From: Hemerocallis citrina
Taxonomy: Eukaryota > Streptophyta > Magnoliopsida > Asparagales > Asphodelaceae
DNA length: 64,000 nucleotides
Direction: 5' to 3'
Assembly (NCBI GenBank): GCA_017893485.1
Contig: CM030363.1
Span: 115,110,004-115,174,003 of the forward strand
Part shown: piece after piece, positions 1-11,561 of the stretch
Position numbering within the stretch: position 1 is the stretch's first letter
Layout of the letters: the number at the start of each line of letters is the position of its first letter
Translations under genes and position numbers: made by a program
Notes under the pieces: model-generated
Told to the model about the DNA's origin: nothing
Database searches by the model: none
The model's input: the letters and a program-made list of their open reading frames with translations, nothing else

Positions 1-1524
1 AGGTAATTCGTAGCACGAACATGATCTTTATTTCAATTTCGTACAAAAAATACAAGGAATTTAAAACTTTTCCATTTTTGATGTTACTAAGTACAAGACA
101 CAGCGAAAATTTACATAAAATAAATACAATTTATAACATTAAACATCTTCTCTTCTGCAACGGTCATTAACACCGAACTCATATCCGAGTTGCTTGCTAA
201 TCCGAGTCCTACAACTTGAAAACTGCGGGCACGTCAATTGCATACAACTGAAGCAATGCTATAATACAGTGATTTCTTAATGTAGACACAAACTTGAATA
301 CAAAAATGAAAAGTGACTATCCTAAATATGTCAGTGTATAATATGAACTTAATGACTAATGTAGACATTTATACTTACGATGCATCACTAATGCGCACTT
401 GTTCAGATTCTATGAATTTCATATTACATAGGTCCGAGGGCAAGCCCTTAATGTACTCCTCATTATATGGTTCATTCCCTCGTTATGAAAAACTACTTCG
501 GTGATAAAAATAAAGTACATCCCAATAGTATAGAATCCAGTCCCGGAATCCACCGTCCGACTAAACAGAATCCTCGACGTGCAAACATCCTACAAGTGCC
601 GCTCTAGCCTGGAATATATTGGAGATCTACCTCCCTTTCGCTCGACTATTCATGATCTCGGAATCCACCGCCGAATCAATCATAATCCCGAAATTAATCA
701 AAGCTGTCTCGCTCCACAAGCAGTCACAGTCCCGGAACCCATCGACCAACTGGATCTATAGTTCCGAAATCCACCACCCGACTATACAGAAATGCCCCAC
801 TTATGTTTGCCCAGGTCTCATCACATATTCTCTTCTAGTGTTTGTCCTTAATCCAATTATAGATTTCATGGCGTAGAGCTAGCTTACCCAGCCAGACTTA
901 AACTCACTCACCGCGAACTCAGGCCCATATTGGCCATTTTATCAAATTTGTCTATCACTATGGGTCTCGCTCAGCTCCTAGGAGCCAAATATCTCAATTC
1001 AGAGATCTTCTAGGTTATTCTTAACCCATTTTACAAACTTTCTCATTCATTATAAATCATTTGATTTCCTTAATCATTCTTTCTTTTTAGTTCATTAATC
1101 TCAAAACAAAATAGATAACTGCTTATCATAAGATTTCAATAATACTTCAATTTGATAAAATCTTTTCAAACGTCATACGTCTACTCTTCCACATTTTCAT
1201 TCCTAGATTATTTCTTAATTTGTCATATACACAACTTACTTAGGCTCCAACTTAAATTCATTTTCATACAATATAAAATTATAGAATTGAATCTAGATTA
1301 AAAATCATAACGTTCCTCTTTCAATCAAATTTAATTTAAAACGAATAACTCCAAAATCACTTTTTAAAGTAAATTAGTTTACAACATAATTTATCCACCA
1401 AAATAAATCTTGAACTAATATGTACAATCTTTTCAAAATATTCTATTAATACTCAATTTTAAACTTTTCCTCAAAGAAACAAAGGGATTTATAAAATAAA
1501 AAACAAAGAAATAAACAAATTGAC

Positions 1525-1605
1525 CCCATTAGGATTCGAACCAGTGAGTGCGTCACTGCTCCAAACCGCACCCAACAACAAAGAAGTCCAGTCACTGTTG
1601 GTGTA
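1525..1605 (-). other. tRNA-like module 1 in LTR
   Basis: On the minus strand a perfect B-box/T-arm motif (GGTTCGAATCC) lies at 1532-1542, preceded by a GGACTTC..TG stretch resembling the second module at 1690-1775. It looks like a degenerate tRNA-derived segment and no functional cloverleaf was found. Confidence 0.4.
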
Positions 1606-1689
1606 GAAGTAACTCACAAAAATTACCAATATGTTTATTTATGTCTACTGTTTGGTAAATAATTAAAATTATGATAAGCAGACAGAACC

Positions 1690-1775
1690 CCCCCAGGGAC
1701 TCGAACCCACAACCAGCCATAGCCAAATTGCACACGCACCCAACAACCACCCACCAGGAAGTCCAAGTGGACTTG
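1690..1775 (-). other. tRNA-like module 2 in LTR
   Basis: A second B-box motif, GGTTCGAGTCC on the minus strand, lies at 1697-1707. Its upstream stretch shares TTGTTGGGTGCG with module 1. The LTR at 41516-44931 has a comparable pair at a similar relative place. Confidence 0.4.
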
Positions 1776-2688
1776 CTGTCTACAATTGTGCAAAATTTAT
1801 TTTTGAATATGAAACTCTCTGTTTCAAATCGAAGATAATAATTTAGACATACTTCAATTCTACAATCTTTCTCACAATTACTACACATTATATTACGAAT
1901 TCAAATAAATTTCCAGAAGGGAACTTATTTAATCTAGCACATTTCGACATGTATTTGTGTTTTGTCTCAGTCTACTTAGATGAAAGTTTAACACAATTTG
2001 CATGTATAAATTTTTCACATTCTAGCGTTAAATTCATAGCAACAAATAGAATCACATAAATAATATTCATACAATAAAATTACAGAAACAATAAACAATC
2101 ATCTATAACATTTCACAAGCATGTAATCTAATCACCATGGTACATGTTATTAAAAATGAAATTTCCCCTTTATTAATTTAAACACAATCTTAAGAATATC
2201 CCTATACATATATAGTTCACATATGAATTTAATCATCATCTAAATATATTTACATCTAAGCACAGGTTCTAAATGGGTTTCTGTGTGCACATATGTTACA
2301 CACAAAATATTGTTATTTGTTGCTAAATTTTATTTACATATACAACCCAAGTTCATAATGAATAAAAGAAGAAGAAGAAGTAGAGCTAGTTTTTAGATTA
2401 ATCATAGTGAGAAATTTTAATGCACACTTCATTAATTCTATATAAGTATACAATTCAATAAAATCAACACGTGCATAAAAGAAAAACACGTGTAAAGTAC
2501 ATGCGAATAAATATTCATATATAAAATAAATTCGAAAGAATGAAAAATATATATAACAATCGAAATACAAAATACGTAAAAATATTTATATTAATAATGT
2601 TACTGATATTACATGTAATGGTACAAAATACACGTGCGTAACACTCGTGGAGCAAAATTGTCATAACTCAAATTTGTGGGGTGTTACA

Positions 2689-4300
2689 CGTGCTATCGAA
2701 GCCAAGGACTCATTTGCTTACGTGCTCGAGTGCCCTAGCATAGGCCTTCTCCATGTTCGTTGCGAGGTACGCCTCCGCCTAGGTCTTCACTAGTGCAATC
2801 GCGACCTCCCTTTCCTTTTCTGCACTGGCTCTCTCCTTCGTCGTCGCTTCCTTCTCCCATGCCACTACCTCCTTCTCCTTAGCCAGAGCATCTTCCAACT
2901 GCGCAATTCGGGCCGCTTGAGCCTCTTCTCAAAACGCCTCTGCGTCCAGCTCCTTAGCGGCCTTCAACCGGTTCCACCTTGCTTTATCAGTTGTTGTTTT
3001 CAACTCCTTCTCCTCCTCCGCCACATGCCTTAACAGGTGGCCAAAGTGAAAGCAATCTACAATGAGAAAATGAGTCGAAGTTATAAGAAAAACTACTACA
3101 CTATGAAGGCAAACAGTAGGAAATGAAATACAAGCAATGCAAGACATACCGACATAGTGACTCTAGAAATCTCTAAGGCGGAATTACCAACAGTCCCCAC
3201 AACCATTGCAGCCCTATCCTTAGGGTCGCGAGATGATGAATCGCCTACATGCAACTCGCTGATTTCCCAAGGAAGTCATCGTGCCTCCTAACTTGCCAAT
3301 CCCGGACAAAGATCTTCTTGAGCTCATCGGTGAGAATCGCGTCGGCGTTCGCGGTGATATGAGGAGCCTCAAGCGCTAAGGCTGTAACCAAAGAGAACCC
3401 ACCGATAGCAGGATTAGTCGAAGAAGTGGGTGGGGATCCTAAGACTTCAACCGAGCCATAACTCGTCGAACCCCTAGCAATCTTTGAAGGCACTGGCCTC
3501 GTGGCTGTCTTCGTCCTCTTCTTATCACCGAGGGATTTGCTACTCAACCTCGCCCACTTCGCCACAATCGTGTCGAAGTCCATGTCAGCAGCCCCTGTAA
3601 TAGAATGTGCGAAGTATTAAGAAAATAAAGAATGAGGAGATAGCTACAACAGCAAAAACTAGAACATAAAAAAAGAAATGTGTACTAGGATTGATCAAGC
3701 TAAGACCCCCCACCCCCCACCCCAGCAAGAGGACCCTCTCAGTCAACTCCTTCCACCTTATAGCCGGTTTCTTCAATAGAACACTCAGCATACTCTCCTC
3801 CTCGGGGCTCAAACTTGGGTCTGCCCTCACCCTTTTCGGCACATCCTCCCTCCAAACAGTAGGAATACCCTATGGCTCATGACTACGGACAATGAAATAG
3901 TTCTCTCTCCAATGCTTGATCGAATCAGGATTGTCGACTAACTTCACACCCGAGCGAGTTGTGAGATAATACCTGAAATCCATCTTGCTCTTTTGGTGGA
4001 GCTTGTAGATCCCCCTTAACACACTTAACCGCAGCTCGAACCCTATCGCCTTGCAATGCAAAGCAAAGTTATTCACATGCCTCCACATGTTCAGCATGTA
4101 TTGAAAGGGACTCATAGTGAACCACCTCAAGACGTCTCTCACGAACGGATGAAGAGGAAGGCGGAGCCGCACATGAAAAGCGTCAAATGGGATGAAGCAC
4201 AACTCGGGAGAGATTGGTGAACAAGCTCTAACTCCGGTTCCTAGTAATAATAAATCGAACTCTCTCAGAATCTTATAGCACTCCCATATGGCTCCCATAT
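2689..4300 (-). pseudogene. aORF copy 1, middle and C-terminal part (Transposase_28 / putative gypsy-type transposon protein)
   Basis: This is the second piece of an extra, non-gag-pol Tat protein of unknown function; its first piece is at 14681-14986. The 4298-3870 segment carries the core shared with the copies at 36 kb and 53 kb: RLPLHPFVRDVLRW, then a tract ending NPDSIKHWRENYFIVRS. Exon 1 ends near 3686, with an intron of about 91 nt (3595-3685) flanked by GT and AG. Exon 2 starts at 3594 (MDFDTIVAKWARL) and ends near 3150. A second intron (about 3057-3149) precedes a charged, probably coiled-coil third exon (HVAEEEKELKTTTDKARW). An in-frame TAG follows ASCM near 3245 and further stops and frame slips lie downstream, so it is dead. 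The far C-terminus is cut by the LTR ending at 2688. Confidence 0.7.
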
Positions 4301-4729
4301 TGTCATGCCCCGCTTCTCGTTATACGAAATACCGACACGCAACTGAGGCCCAGTGAATGATATAAGTATGAAAACTCATATCATCCATAAGTTGTACAAT
4401 ACCAGTAAGGTCACCAATACAATAATAATCACATGAACAATAATAGAATCAATGACCAATATCTGAGATACAAGAACTTACAAGATAACCCAAGAATATG
4501 CAATGCAGTAAACAATTCGTTAAGTTACTTCAATATCCCTTCGTTTGTACCTGTATAAACAATAACTCAAAAGAAAGATGGAGAGTACCTGTTAGAGCAA
4601 GCTTTAGGCGGCAAGTAGTAGCAACCAGTTTAACAATAAAGGACGATATGAGAATAAACAATGAACTGGAACGATATCAGAGGTCAATAAATGATAAACG
4701 ATAACAAGATCAAAAGTCGATAATCAGTT

Positions 4730-4935
4730 GCACAATGGTCGATAAATAATAGTTAATAATCAGTAAATTAATAATTGATAAACAACAGTCAATAATATGA
4801 CCAATATTCGATAATCAATGATGCATTGGTCGATAATCAATGATAGATAAACAATGGTCGATAAATAATAGTCAATGTGGCTAATAATCGATATTCAATA
4901 ATCAATAAACAATAGTCGATAAACAATAATCAATA
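4730..4935. repeat. Low-complexity AATAATCGATAAACAA-type repeats
   Basis: About 200 bp of irregular repeats of a 10-16 nt motif containing AATCGATAAACAATAG. It lies inside the solo LTR and has no coding potential. Confidence 0.6.
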
Positions 4936-5124
4936 ATCAATAAATCAATAGTCGATGTTTAGTGTCAATCTTTAGGTCTATCAATCTTTTATTAACCTAT
5001 CTAATGCACACAATCCTGTGCCCCATACCACAGGTTCATAATCCATTATTGACTATTGATTTAATAAATACAATCAAGTGAACATTTAAACTATAGTGGT
5101 GGATTCTATAGAGTCATTTACTCA

Positions 5125-5131
5125 GCAATAG

Positions 5132-5183
<52 letters not shown>

Positions 5184-5205
5184 CAATAATCCATAATCCA
5201 TAACA
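5125..5205. repeat. 7-bp microsatellite (TAATCCA)n
   Basis: Roughly ten near-perfect copies of TAATCCA, interrupted twice by CAATAA. It sits within the solo LTR. Confidence 0.85.
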
Positions 5206-5827
5206 ATAATGTAGGGAAACACGGGCCCCTCCTCCGAGTACAGTCTCCTATATAGTCCACTACTAAGTCGACCCTTAATACCCCGGCTTGTTATCATCTT
5301 ATTACAGTCAATTATGAGCATACAATGAATAAGATCAATGAGAACGATGGTATCGAACATTATGCAATAGGTACAAACTAATGAGAATGGCATTATCAGG
5401 AAGATATCAAGAGGTATCAAGGCTATGCAATGTATGGTGTATAAAACTTCATTCATTAGATGCAAAATTAAACATATTTATATTTAATAACAAATTCTGG
5501 ACATAAAAATGTTGCTGTATAAAAATTGACTTCCCCGCTATTATAGGAAAGCGAATCAGGTTCCGTCAAAGGTTCTAGAAACTAGACTTCCTGCCGGTTC
5601 TAATGCATATTCACACGATACATTCTAAGGACAGCAGCTATACGTATACATTCATTCTTTACTGATTTCGTGCACAAATTCAGCTCTTAAAATTACAACA
5701 TGACTGTACTAAAACATCAATAACTTACAATCTATTAATCGGATTGAGAATCCGTAAGATGATCCAGATTCTAGACTCAGTGTACTACAATTTATATGTA
5801 CAAAGTTCTAAATTATGTTGTCAACGA

Positions 5828-7665
5828 TGATGTGATAATTTGCAAGTGTACAAAATCACAACAAGTAGTATAGTTTAAGTGAAAAGAGTGTCAAACCCGC
5901 AAGAACTAATTATTTTATTGAGTACCGAATTTCACTAGATTAACTACTATTTGAAAATTGAAAATATAATATAAAAAAACAACTAAACTAAATTAACTCA
6001 AAGGAAAGAACTAAACAAATTAAAAAGAACGAAATTTGAAATTTTGTTGTTTGTCAATAACAAAACTAGTTCTAGGGTTTTTTATTTCACCTAGTTAATC
6101 TTACACAATTCATAATTTCAAGTAATAAGAAATTATACTTTTTCCAGTTGTAGACAAAAATCCCCTAATGATTCAATATTTTCTCCCGAACAATACCAAA
6201 AATATCTCCAACTAACAGTTTGTCATATCTCTAAGCAAACTTAATTAATTAATGGCTACATTTAAAAAAAAAACCACTGAGTATTGGGTCATTTTAAAAA
6301 AAATGCACTAAGTTTTTTTTATAAAAAAACGACACAAAATTTCAAAAAACTCCACTAGGTTAGTTAGGGTTAGGGTTAGGGTTAGTTCGGAGGGGTTTAT
6401 TTAAACATCTGATTAGTTAAGTGATGTTTTTTTTTTTACACAATGAAAGATAAATGTGGTTTTTTAAACACAAATGAAAGATGAAAGAGTTTTTTTTAAA
6501 CCCTAACCCTAACTAACCCAGTGGAGTTTTTTGAAATTTTGTGTCGTTTTTAAAAATTAAAAAAAACTTAGTGCGGTTTTTATAAACTGACCCAAAATTC
6601 AGTGGGTTTTTTTTTTTAAAATTTAGCCTTAATTAATTGAAGCATCATTAAGTCCTATAGATTTCTTTATAGTCACATTAATCACGGTTAATCATCTCTT
6701 TCGCTCAATTAATGGTGTTTAATTATATAGTTCTAAATCACAAATTACCTCTCGGTCTCTCTATGATCCAACAAATCATACAATAGTTGGTCAAACAATT
6801 ATAAGCATTAAGAACAAAAATTAAACATACAACCATGAAAAATTAGGAGAATAAAATCACATGAAATTAGAATTGTGTTATCAAAAACTAGATTACATTG
6901 AAGGCCTAGAAATTAAATTTAGTTCATAATAAATTTGCAACTAACAAATATGTTCTTTGATTGCATAATAAAAATTAGAAGATAAGAAGAAAAACTCATT
7001 TTTGTCGAAATCCAAGCATCAAAATATGTGCCTCCTTCTCGTTCTCTCTCCTATGTTCTCTCTCCTCCTTTTTTCTTTTCTTTCACGCCGCCCAGCCGAC
7101 AATAGGGGTGCCCCCTTTAATTTTTTTCTCTTTTCTTCTGGTCCCACTGCCTCACCAACAATGCCCCCTTCTGTAGCCACCTTTATATAGAATTAGGTTT
7201 AGGAAAGTTAGGATTAGTTAATTGAAATATTTATTTTTATTAGATACTTAATTTTAATTAATTTAAAATTCTATAGATTAAAATTAATCTATTAAAATTT
7301 TAAACTAATCAATTTACTAACCCTAATTTAAATCCACTCAACTTTGATTTTTATTACAAAACTTCATTCCCTTCCTAGTTGACCATAATATTTTCTATTG
7401 GTTCTTCAATGGGCCAATTTGTAAAACCGCGCATTCGAGTGCTTGAATCTTCTAGAAATCTACCTATATAATCACTTTGAAATTTTGAAACCTTTATTCG
7501 TGCATTCTTCATGGATTTCATGCAAAACGTCCACCTTTTGCACGTATCCATCTCATTCCTAAAAAATCAAACATATAAATAAAACTAAGTAGAAATAAGA
7601 TTAATTTTAATGAAATAAATGAGAACTTGCAAGTAATAAAAATTATGTATAAATTTCACTCATCA
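5828..7665 (-). repeat. Athila 3' LTR (carries a MITE)
   Basis: 1838 bp against 1435 bp for its partner at 11562-12996. Most of the excess is the MITE at 6254-6628 plus its 9-bp TSD. Elsewhere the pair aligns along its length with scattered substitutions and small indels, so this is not a recent insertion. Confidence 0.85.
6254..6628. mobile_element. Mutator-like MITE with long terminal inverted repeats
   Basis: 375 bp absent from the partner LTR. It starts GGCTACATTT and ends AAATTTAGCC, and both arms (about 120-130 bp) are inverted copies that share ACTCCACT/AGTGGAGT and TTAGGG-rich tips. The 9-bp TSD TTAATTAAT is perfect (6245-6253 and 6629-6637). TSD length and long inverted repeats point to the Mutator superfamily. 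It is non-coding. Confidence 0.85.
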
Positions 7666-8966
7666 AATACCCTCAAACTTAAGATTTCGCTTGTCCTCGA
7701 GCAAAAAGTAAAACCATGAATAACAGGGACAGTAATCATAATTAGGCTCAACTCATCACACCAAAGGATTTATCATGCAAGCATTAAATCTTCAACTTAA
7801 AATATAAACAATAGAAAATAAAGTAAACTAAGCATACTCACTTTCTCCACTGTAATTATTCATACACAATTCTCAACCCAATCAAAATTTTCATGCAATT
7901 AAGGTAATTATATCATGTAACTTCATCTATGATCACCCATTCTCACTACTATAAACTGAGTAGCAAACTAGAGTTTTTTTTAATGTCTATGCAAATATTT
8001 GTGATGGATTCACCCAGTTACTCAACAAGTCACACACCTAGAGTGTTTTTACATACTCATATTTCAAGTTGTCGTTTTACGTAAAAGTAAACATTGATGA
8101 TGAATACTCCTAGTTACTAAGCAACTCAAAATATTGGAGTAGATAGAACTTTATTCATTCAATTATTTAATCATTTTCACTCTATTTACTTAAACTCTGT
8201 TTATGATTAGATCAAAGTGGATAATCATAAGAAAAAGCATCACATTTCTCTTTTATGTATAATCACATGACTCACAATTTTATAAGGAATTTTGAAATTA
8301 AATAATCCTAAAGAAAATAAGAATGCTTAATCTTGCTTTATAAGATATTTTCTATCAAAATTTTTTTTAAAAAATAAATAAATAAATAAATAATAAATAA
8401 TAAAAAATGCACTGCTTATGCACAATAAAGAACCCAAAAGTGTAATGGTACTCTTAATTGAAGTCTTTTTGTTTTGCTTTTCTTTTTTAAAATATATTTA
8501 AAAAATTGTACCCTTTCCCCTAAACTTGAATATCACATTGTCCTCAATGAATAAAAGAAAGGGGAAAACAAAAATAATGAGAAAAGTTCAGAATTGCTTC
8601 CCTAAGTCATGTTAAAATTTTGGTTGAGTAGCGTTCATTATTTCAGTCATATATAGAGTTGTAGATGTCCAAATCCGCTGGTTCTTTTTGTTCTGGAAAG
8701 ATAAGCCAATTTCCCTTGATTTCTCTTTGAAACACTTTTCCAGATTCGGAATCCATCCTGCTAAAAAACAACCATCAAAGTAGGTCTAGAAAAACAACTC
8801 CGTCGGAAATCCCAAAATTTATGCAGTCCTATAAAATAAAATCAAAAATTAAAATTAAAGTAAACTAAAAGAAAAAGAAAATCAAATGCAGTGAAAAGAA
8901 AACATGGGTTGTCTCCCAAGAAGCGTTAAGTTTTAAGTCTTCAGCCAGACATGGTAGCTGAGATGG
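7666..8966 (-). other. Athila 3' untranslated region with PPT
   Basis: 1.3 kb without a recognisable gene. On the minus strand AAGTTTGAGGGTATT lies directly before the LTR at 7665 and is the probable polypurine tract. A second similar tract (AAGTTTAGGGGAAAGG, near 8510-8530) is preceded by GAGGACAATG, a motif seen near Athila 3' ends. Confidence 0.5.
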
Positions 8967-9392
8967 TTATGTAATGCCAAGATCCAACAACATAAGAATA
9001 TCTTTTCTAATACTTCTCTTCAGGTGTGGATTATGTTTTCTCTGGGCATCGCCCAATCTAAATGGCAATGGTTTAAGATTGAATTTGATTCCTTTCTTTC
9101 TTGAAGATGGTGTCTTTGATATCCCCACCTCTTTGAATTTCAGCTGAGAAAATGAATGAATAGATGGTGCAGTATTCAAATACGTAACATATTCTAAAAT
9201 ATTTTCTTTCTTAGATTCAAGATTTGCTGAATTTATTATACATACTTCGATTGGTAACTTTTCAACTTTAGCCTTATGTTTCACGCACACAATTAAATCA
9301 GTTTCACTTACTTGAAAACAAGAGTGTACTTCCGCAGGAAACTTCATGGATTTAAAAACATCAAACGTTACTTGCTCATCCTCAACCCTCAA
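8967..9392 (-). pseudogene. Athila pol fragment downstream of protease, unassigned
   Basis: A 141-codon open stretch containing MRVEDEQVTFDVFKSMKFP, then a lysine-rich C-terminal half. Its position right after the protease matches the linker between protease and RT in Athila polyproteins. No YVDD or other RT motif follows, so the reading ends at the deletion that removed RT, RNase H and integrase. Confidence 0.5.
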
Positions 9393-9445
9393 AAGAAGTT
9401 TTCCTGTTGGACATCAATTAAAGCTCTCCCCGTAGCTAGAAAATG

Positions 9446-9649
9446 TCACCCAAAAATCAATGTAATTTGTTCATCTTCCTCCATGTCAAGCACTATAAAA
9501 TCAACTGGAAATATGAACTTGTCTACCTTTACCAAAATATCTTCAATTATTCCTGTTGGGTACTTGATAGATCTGTCTGCCAATTGTAAAAAAATTGTAG
9601 TAGGTTTTGGTTCTCCAAGACCAAGTTTCCTGAAAACCGAAAAAGGCAT
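9446..9649 (-). pseudogene. Athila retropepsin-like aspartic protease, partial
   Basis: The protein would cut the gag-pol polyprotein. The 67-codon stretch has the distinctive Athila protease tail: FRKLGLGEPKPTTIFLQLAD, RSIKYPTGIIEDILVKVDKF, then FPVDFIVLDMEEDEQ. The catalytic Asp motif should lie just upstream (above 9650) but no clear D-[ST]-G reading is visible there, where the frame is broken. It lies between gag (9908-11403) and the fragment at 8967-9392 in the usual order. Confidence 0.65.
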
Positions 9650-9907
9650 AAGATTAATACTTGCTCCTAAATCACATTAAGCTTAATCAAAATAAGAATT
9701 TCCAATAGTGTAAGGAATCTTAAAAAACCCTGGATCTTTAAGTTTAGGACACAACTTCTTTTTTAATATTGCACTACTTTCTTCGGTTAGCATAAGCATC
9801 TCATGCTCCTCCAATTCCGCTTATTTGATAAAATTTCCTTCAAAATTTTTGCATATTTAGGCATTTGTATCAGAGCTTCAATAAGAGAAATATTAATATG
9901 CAATTTA

Positions 9908-11403
9908 TTAAAAATACTTAAAATTTAGAGAATTTATTTTCAAGATTATTCTTTTTAAGTCTTTGCGGAAAAGGAATCGGTGGATCAAAAGGTGATTTAG
10001 GATAAGTTTTAGAATTAAACTCCTGGAAACTGTGAGGTTAGAAGCTCCTTTATTCTTCTTAGAATTCTCGATATGGTGGAAGAGCACCTGCTGTGTTTGT
10101 TCCTCCAAAACTAGTTGTAACCGATCTTGTTTTTCAACCACATTTTGTTCTGCAGTTTATGCTTGTGGCTGCTCAATTGTTCTCCCACTTCTTATTGTTA
10201 TTTCTTTAAAATGCTCCTTAGGATTGGTTATGGTGTTACTGGGTAAGGTTCCTGTTGTTCTCTCTGTAAGAGTATTTGAAATTTGACCAATCTGAGCCTT
10301 AAGGTTGCGAATTGAAGCTGTATTATTTTGTATTGCCGAATCTATCTTTTGCATGTATTGCATGAACATTTCTTCAAGTGTCAGCTTCTTTTCTTGCTAT
10401 GGAAAATTTTCAGGTGGTCTAATTTCTCCTTGATTGTTGTTTAAAGAATAATTGTAGTGATTTCTCCATCCTGGATTATACGTGTTCGAATAAGGATTGT
10501 TTGATGTTGGAAATTGGACACGTAATTTTCTTGATAGGAATGTGGTTTAGCAAATGTATTTCCCACTTGGCAATCCACACTTGAGAAATTTCCTTGCCAA
10601 TGATCACAAACAATATTAGTTTGAATAGCATTAACATTCATATTACTTAATTGTTTTGATAAAATATCAATTTGTGCAGAGTTTGTGATAATATGATCAA
10701 GCTCAAAAATTCCAGCTACTTTTCTTGGCATTGTTCTCTCTGAAGACCATTGGTAATTGTTGGATGTCATCTCCTCTAAAAGTTCATAGGCCGCTTCATG
10801 AGTTTTGCTCATAAGAGCACCTCTAACTGCTGCATCTATCATAGATTGATTTGTAACTCCTAAACCATTATAGAATGTTTTCACTTGTAGCCATTTCGGA
10901 AGTTCATGATGAGGAAACTTTCTCAATAACTCTTTATACCTCTCCCATGCATTATACAAAGACTCGGTCTCAAATTGAGTGAATGTGGTAATGTCATTCC
11001 TTAGCTTCGCTGTCTTTGCCGGCGGAAAATACTTGGCTAGAAATTTTTGTGCAAATCCCTCCCAAGTAGTAATACCACCGGGTGGTAGAAAATTTATCCA
11101 AGCCTTCACCTTATCTCTTAGTGAAGAAGGAAAGAGTCGCAATCGAATTGCATCATCTTATACTCCATTGTATTTGAAAGTGTCACAAATTTCCAAAAAG
11201 TTTGCAATGTGAACATTAGGATCCTCATGCGATAGTCCCCCAAATTGAATAGTCTGTTGAATCGTTTGAATGATTGCCGGTTTAACCTCAAAATTGTTAT
11301 CTTGTATAACCAGTCTCTTTATGCTTGATGTTGCTCCATTAAGCGATTGCATAACATAGTCTCTTTATGCCTTGTTTTCTTCTCCATTACCCTCATTCGC
11401 CAT
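9908..11403 (-). pseudogene. Athila gag (capsid), several nonsense mutations
   Basis: gag forms the virus-like particle. A start at 11403 (MANEGNGEENKA) is stopped by TAA after 12 codons. Reading continues with NGATSSIKRLVIQ and GGLSHEDPNVHIANFLEICD, has a second stop after DTFKYNGV, then resumes as LRLFPSSLRDKVKAWINFLP and FLAKYFPPAKTAKLRNDITT, the retrotransposon gag signature of this lineage. From 10369 a further piece (KIDSAIQNNTASIRNLKAQI, then QISNTLTERTTGTLPSNT) matches the Athila gag C-terminal region, and 10141-9908 is a lysine-rich remnant. No CCHC knuckle is visible. The gene is clearly dead, but homology over most of its length makes the call firm. Confidence 0.8.
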
Positions 11404-11538
11404 GGTGATACAATTCTATATCGTGAAATATAGATATTAAATAATAGAAAAACTAAAAAAATAAAAATAAAAAATAATAAGAAAAATCCAAATTAGTAAC
11501 AATCTAGCAATTATCAATATCAATAAAAGAACAATTAG

Positions 11539-11556
11539 TCTTCGGCAACGGCGCCA
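11539..11556 (-). promoter_or_regulatory. PBS, tRNA-Asp type
   Basis: On the minus strand, 5 nt after the 5' LTR, TGGCGCCGTTGCCGAAGA matches the 3' end of plant tRNA-Asp at about 16 of 18 positions, as is known for Athila. Confidence 0.7.
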
Positions 11557-11561
11557 AAACT

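Larger units (their letters stand above)
1..2688 (-). mobile_element. Partial large LTR, Tekay/Del-like, no coding capacity
   Basis: The element enters from outside the window and ends at 2688 with GTGTTACA, so read on the minus strand it starts TGTAACACCCC. It aligns by eye with the solo LTR at 41516-44931: the stretches around 30-90, 200-245 and 390-490 match 41570-41620, 41750-41790 and 41955-42060. No ORF resembles a protein. Just past its end lies the aORF of a Tat element, so it was probably inserted into that element. A solo LTR is most likely, but the outer end is not visible, so a full element cannot be excluded. Confidence 0.6.

Noticed and set aside
6360..6390. Interstitial telomere candidate
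   Set aside because: Only about four TTAGGG units, mirrored in the other MITE arm, so they belong to the MITE.
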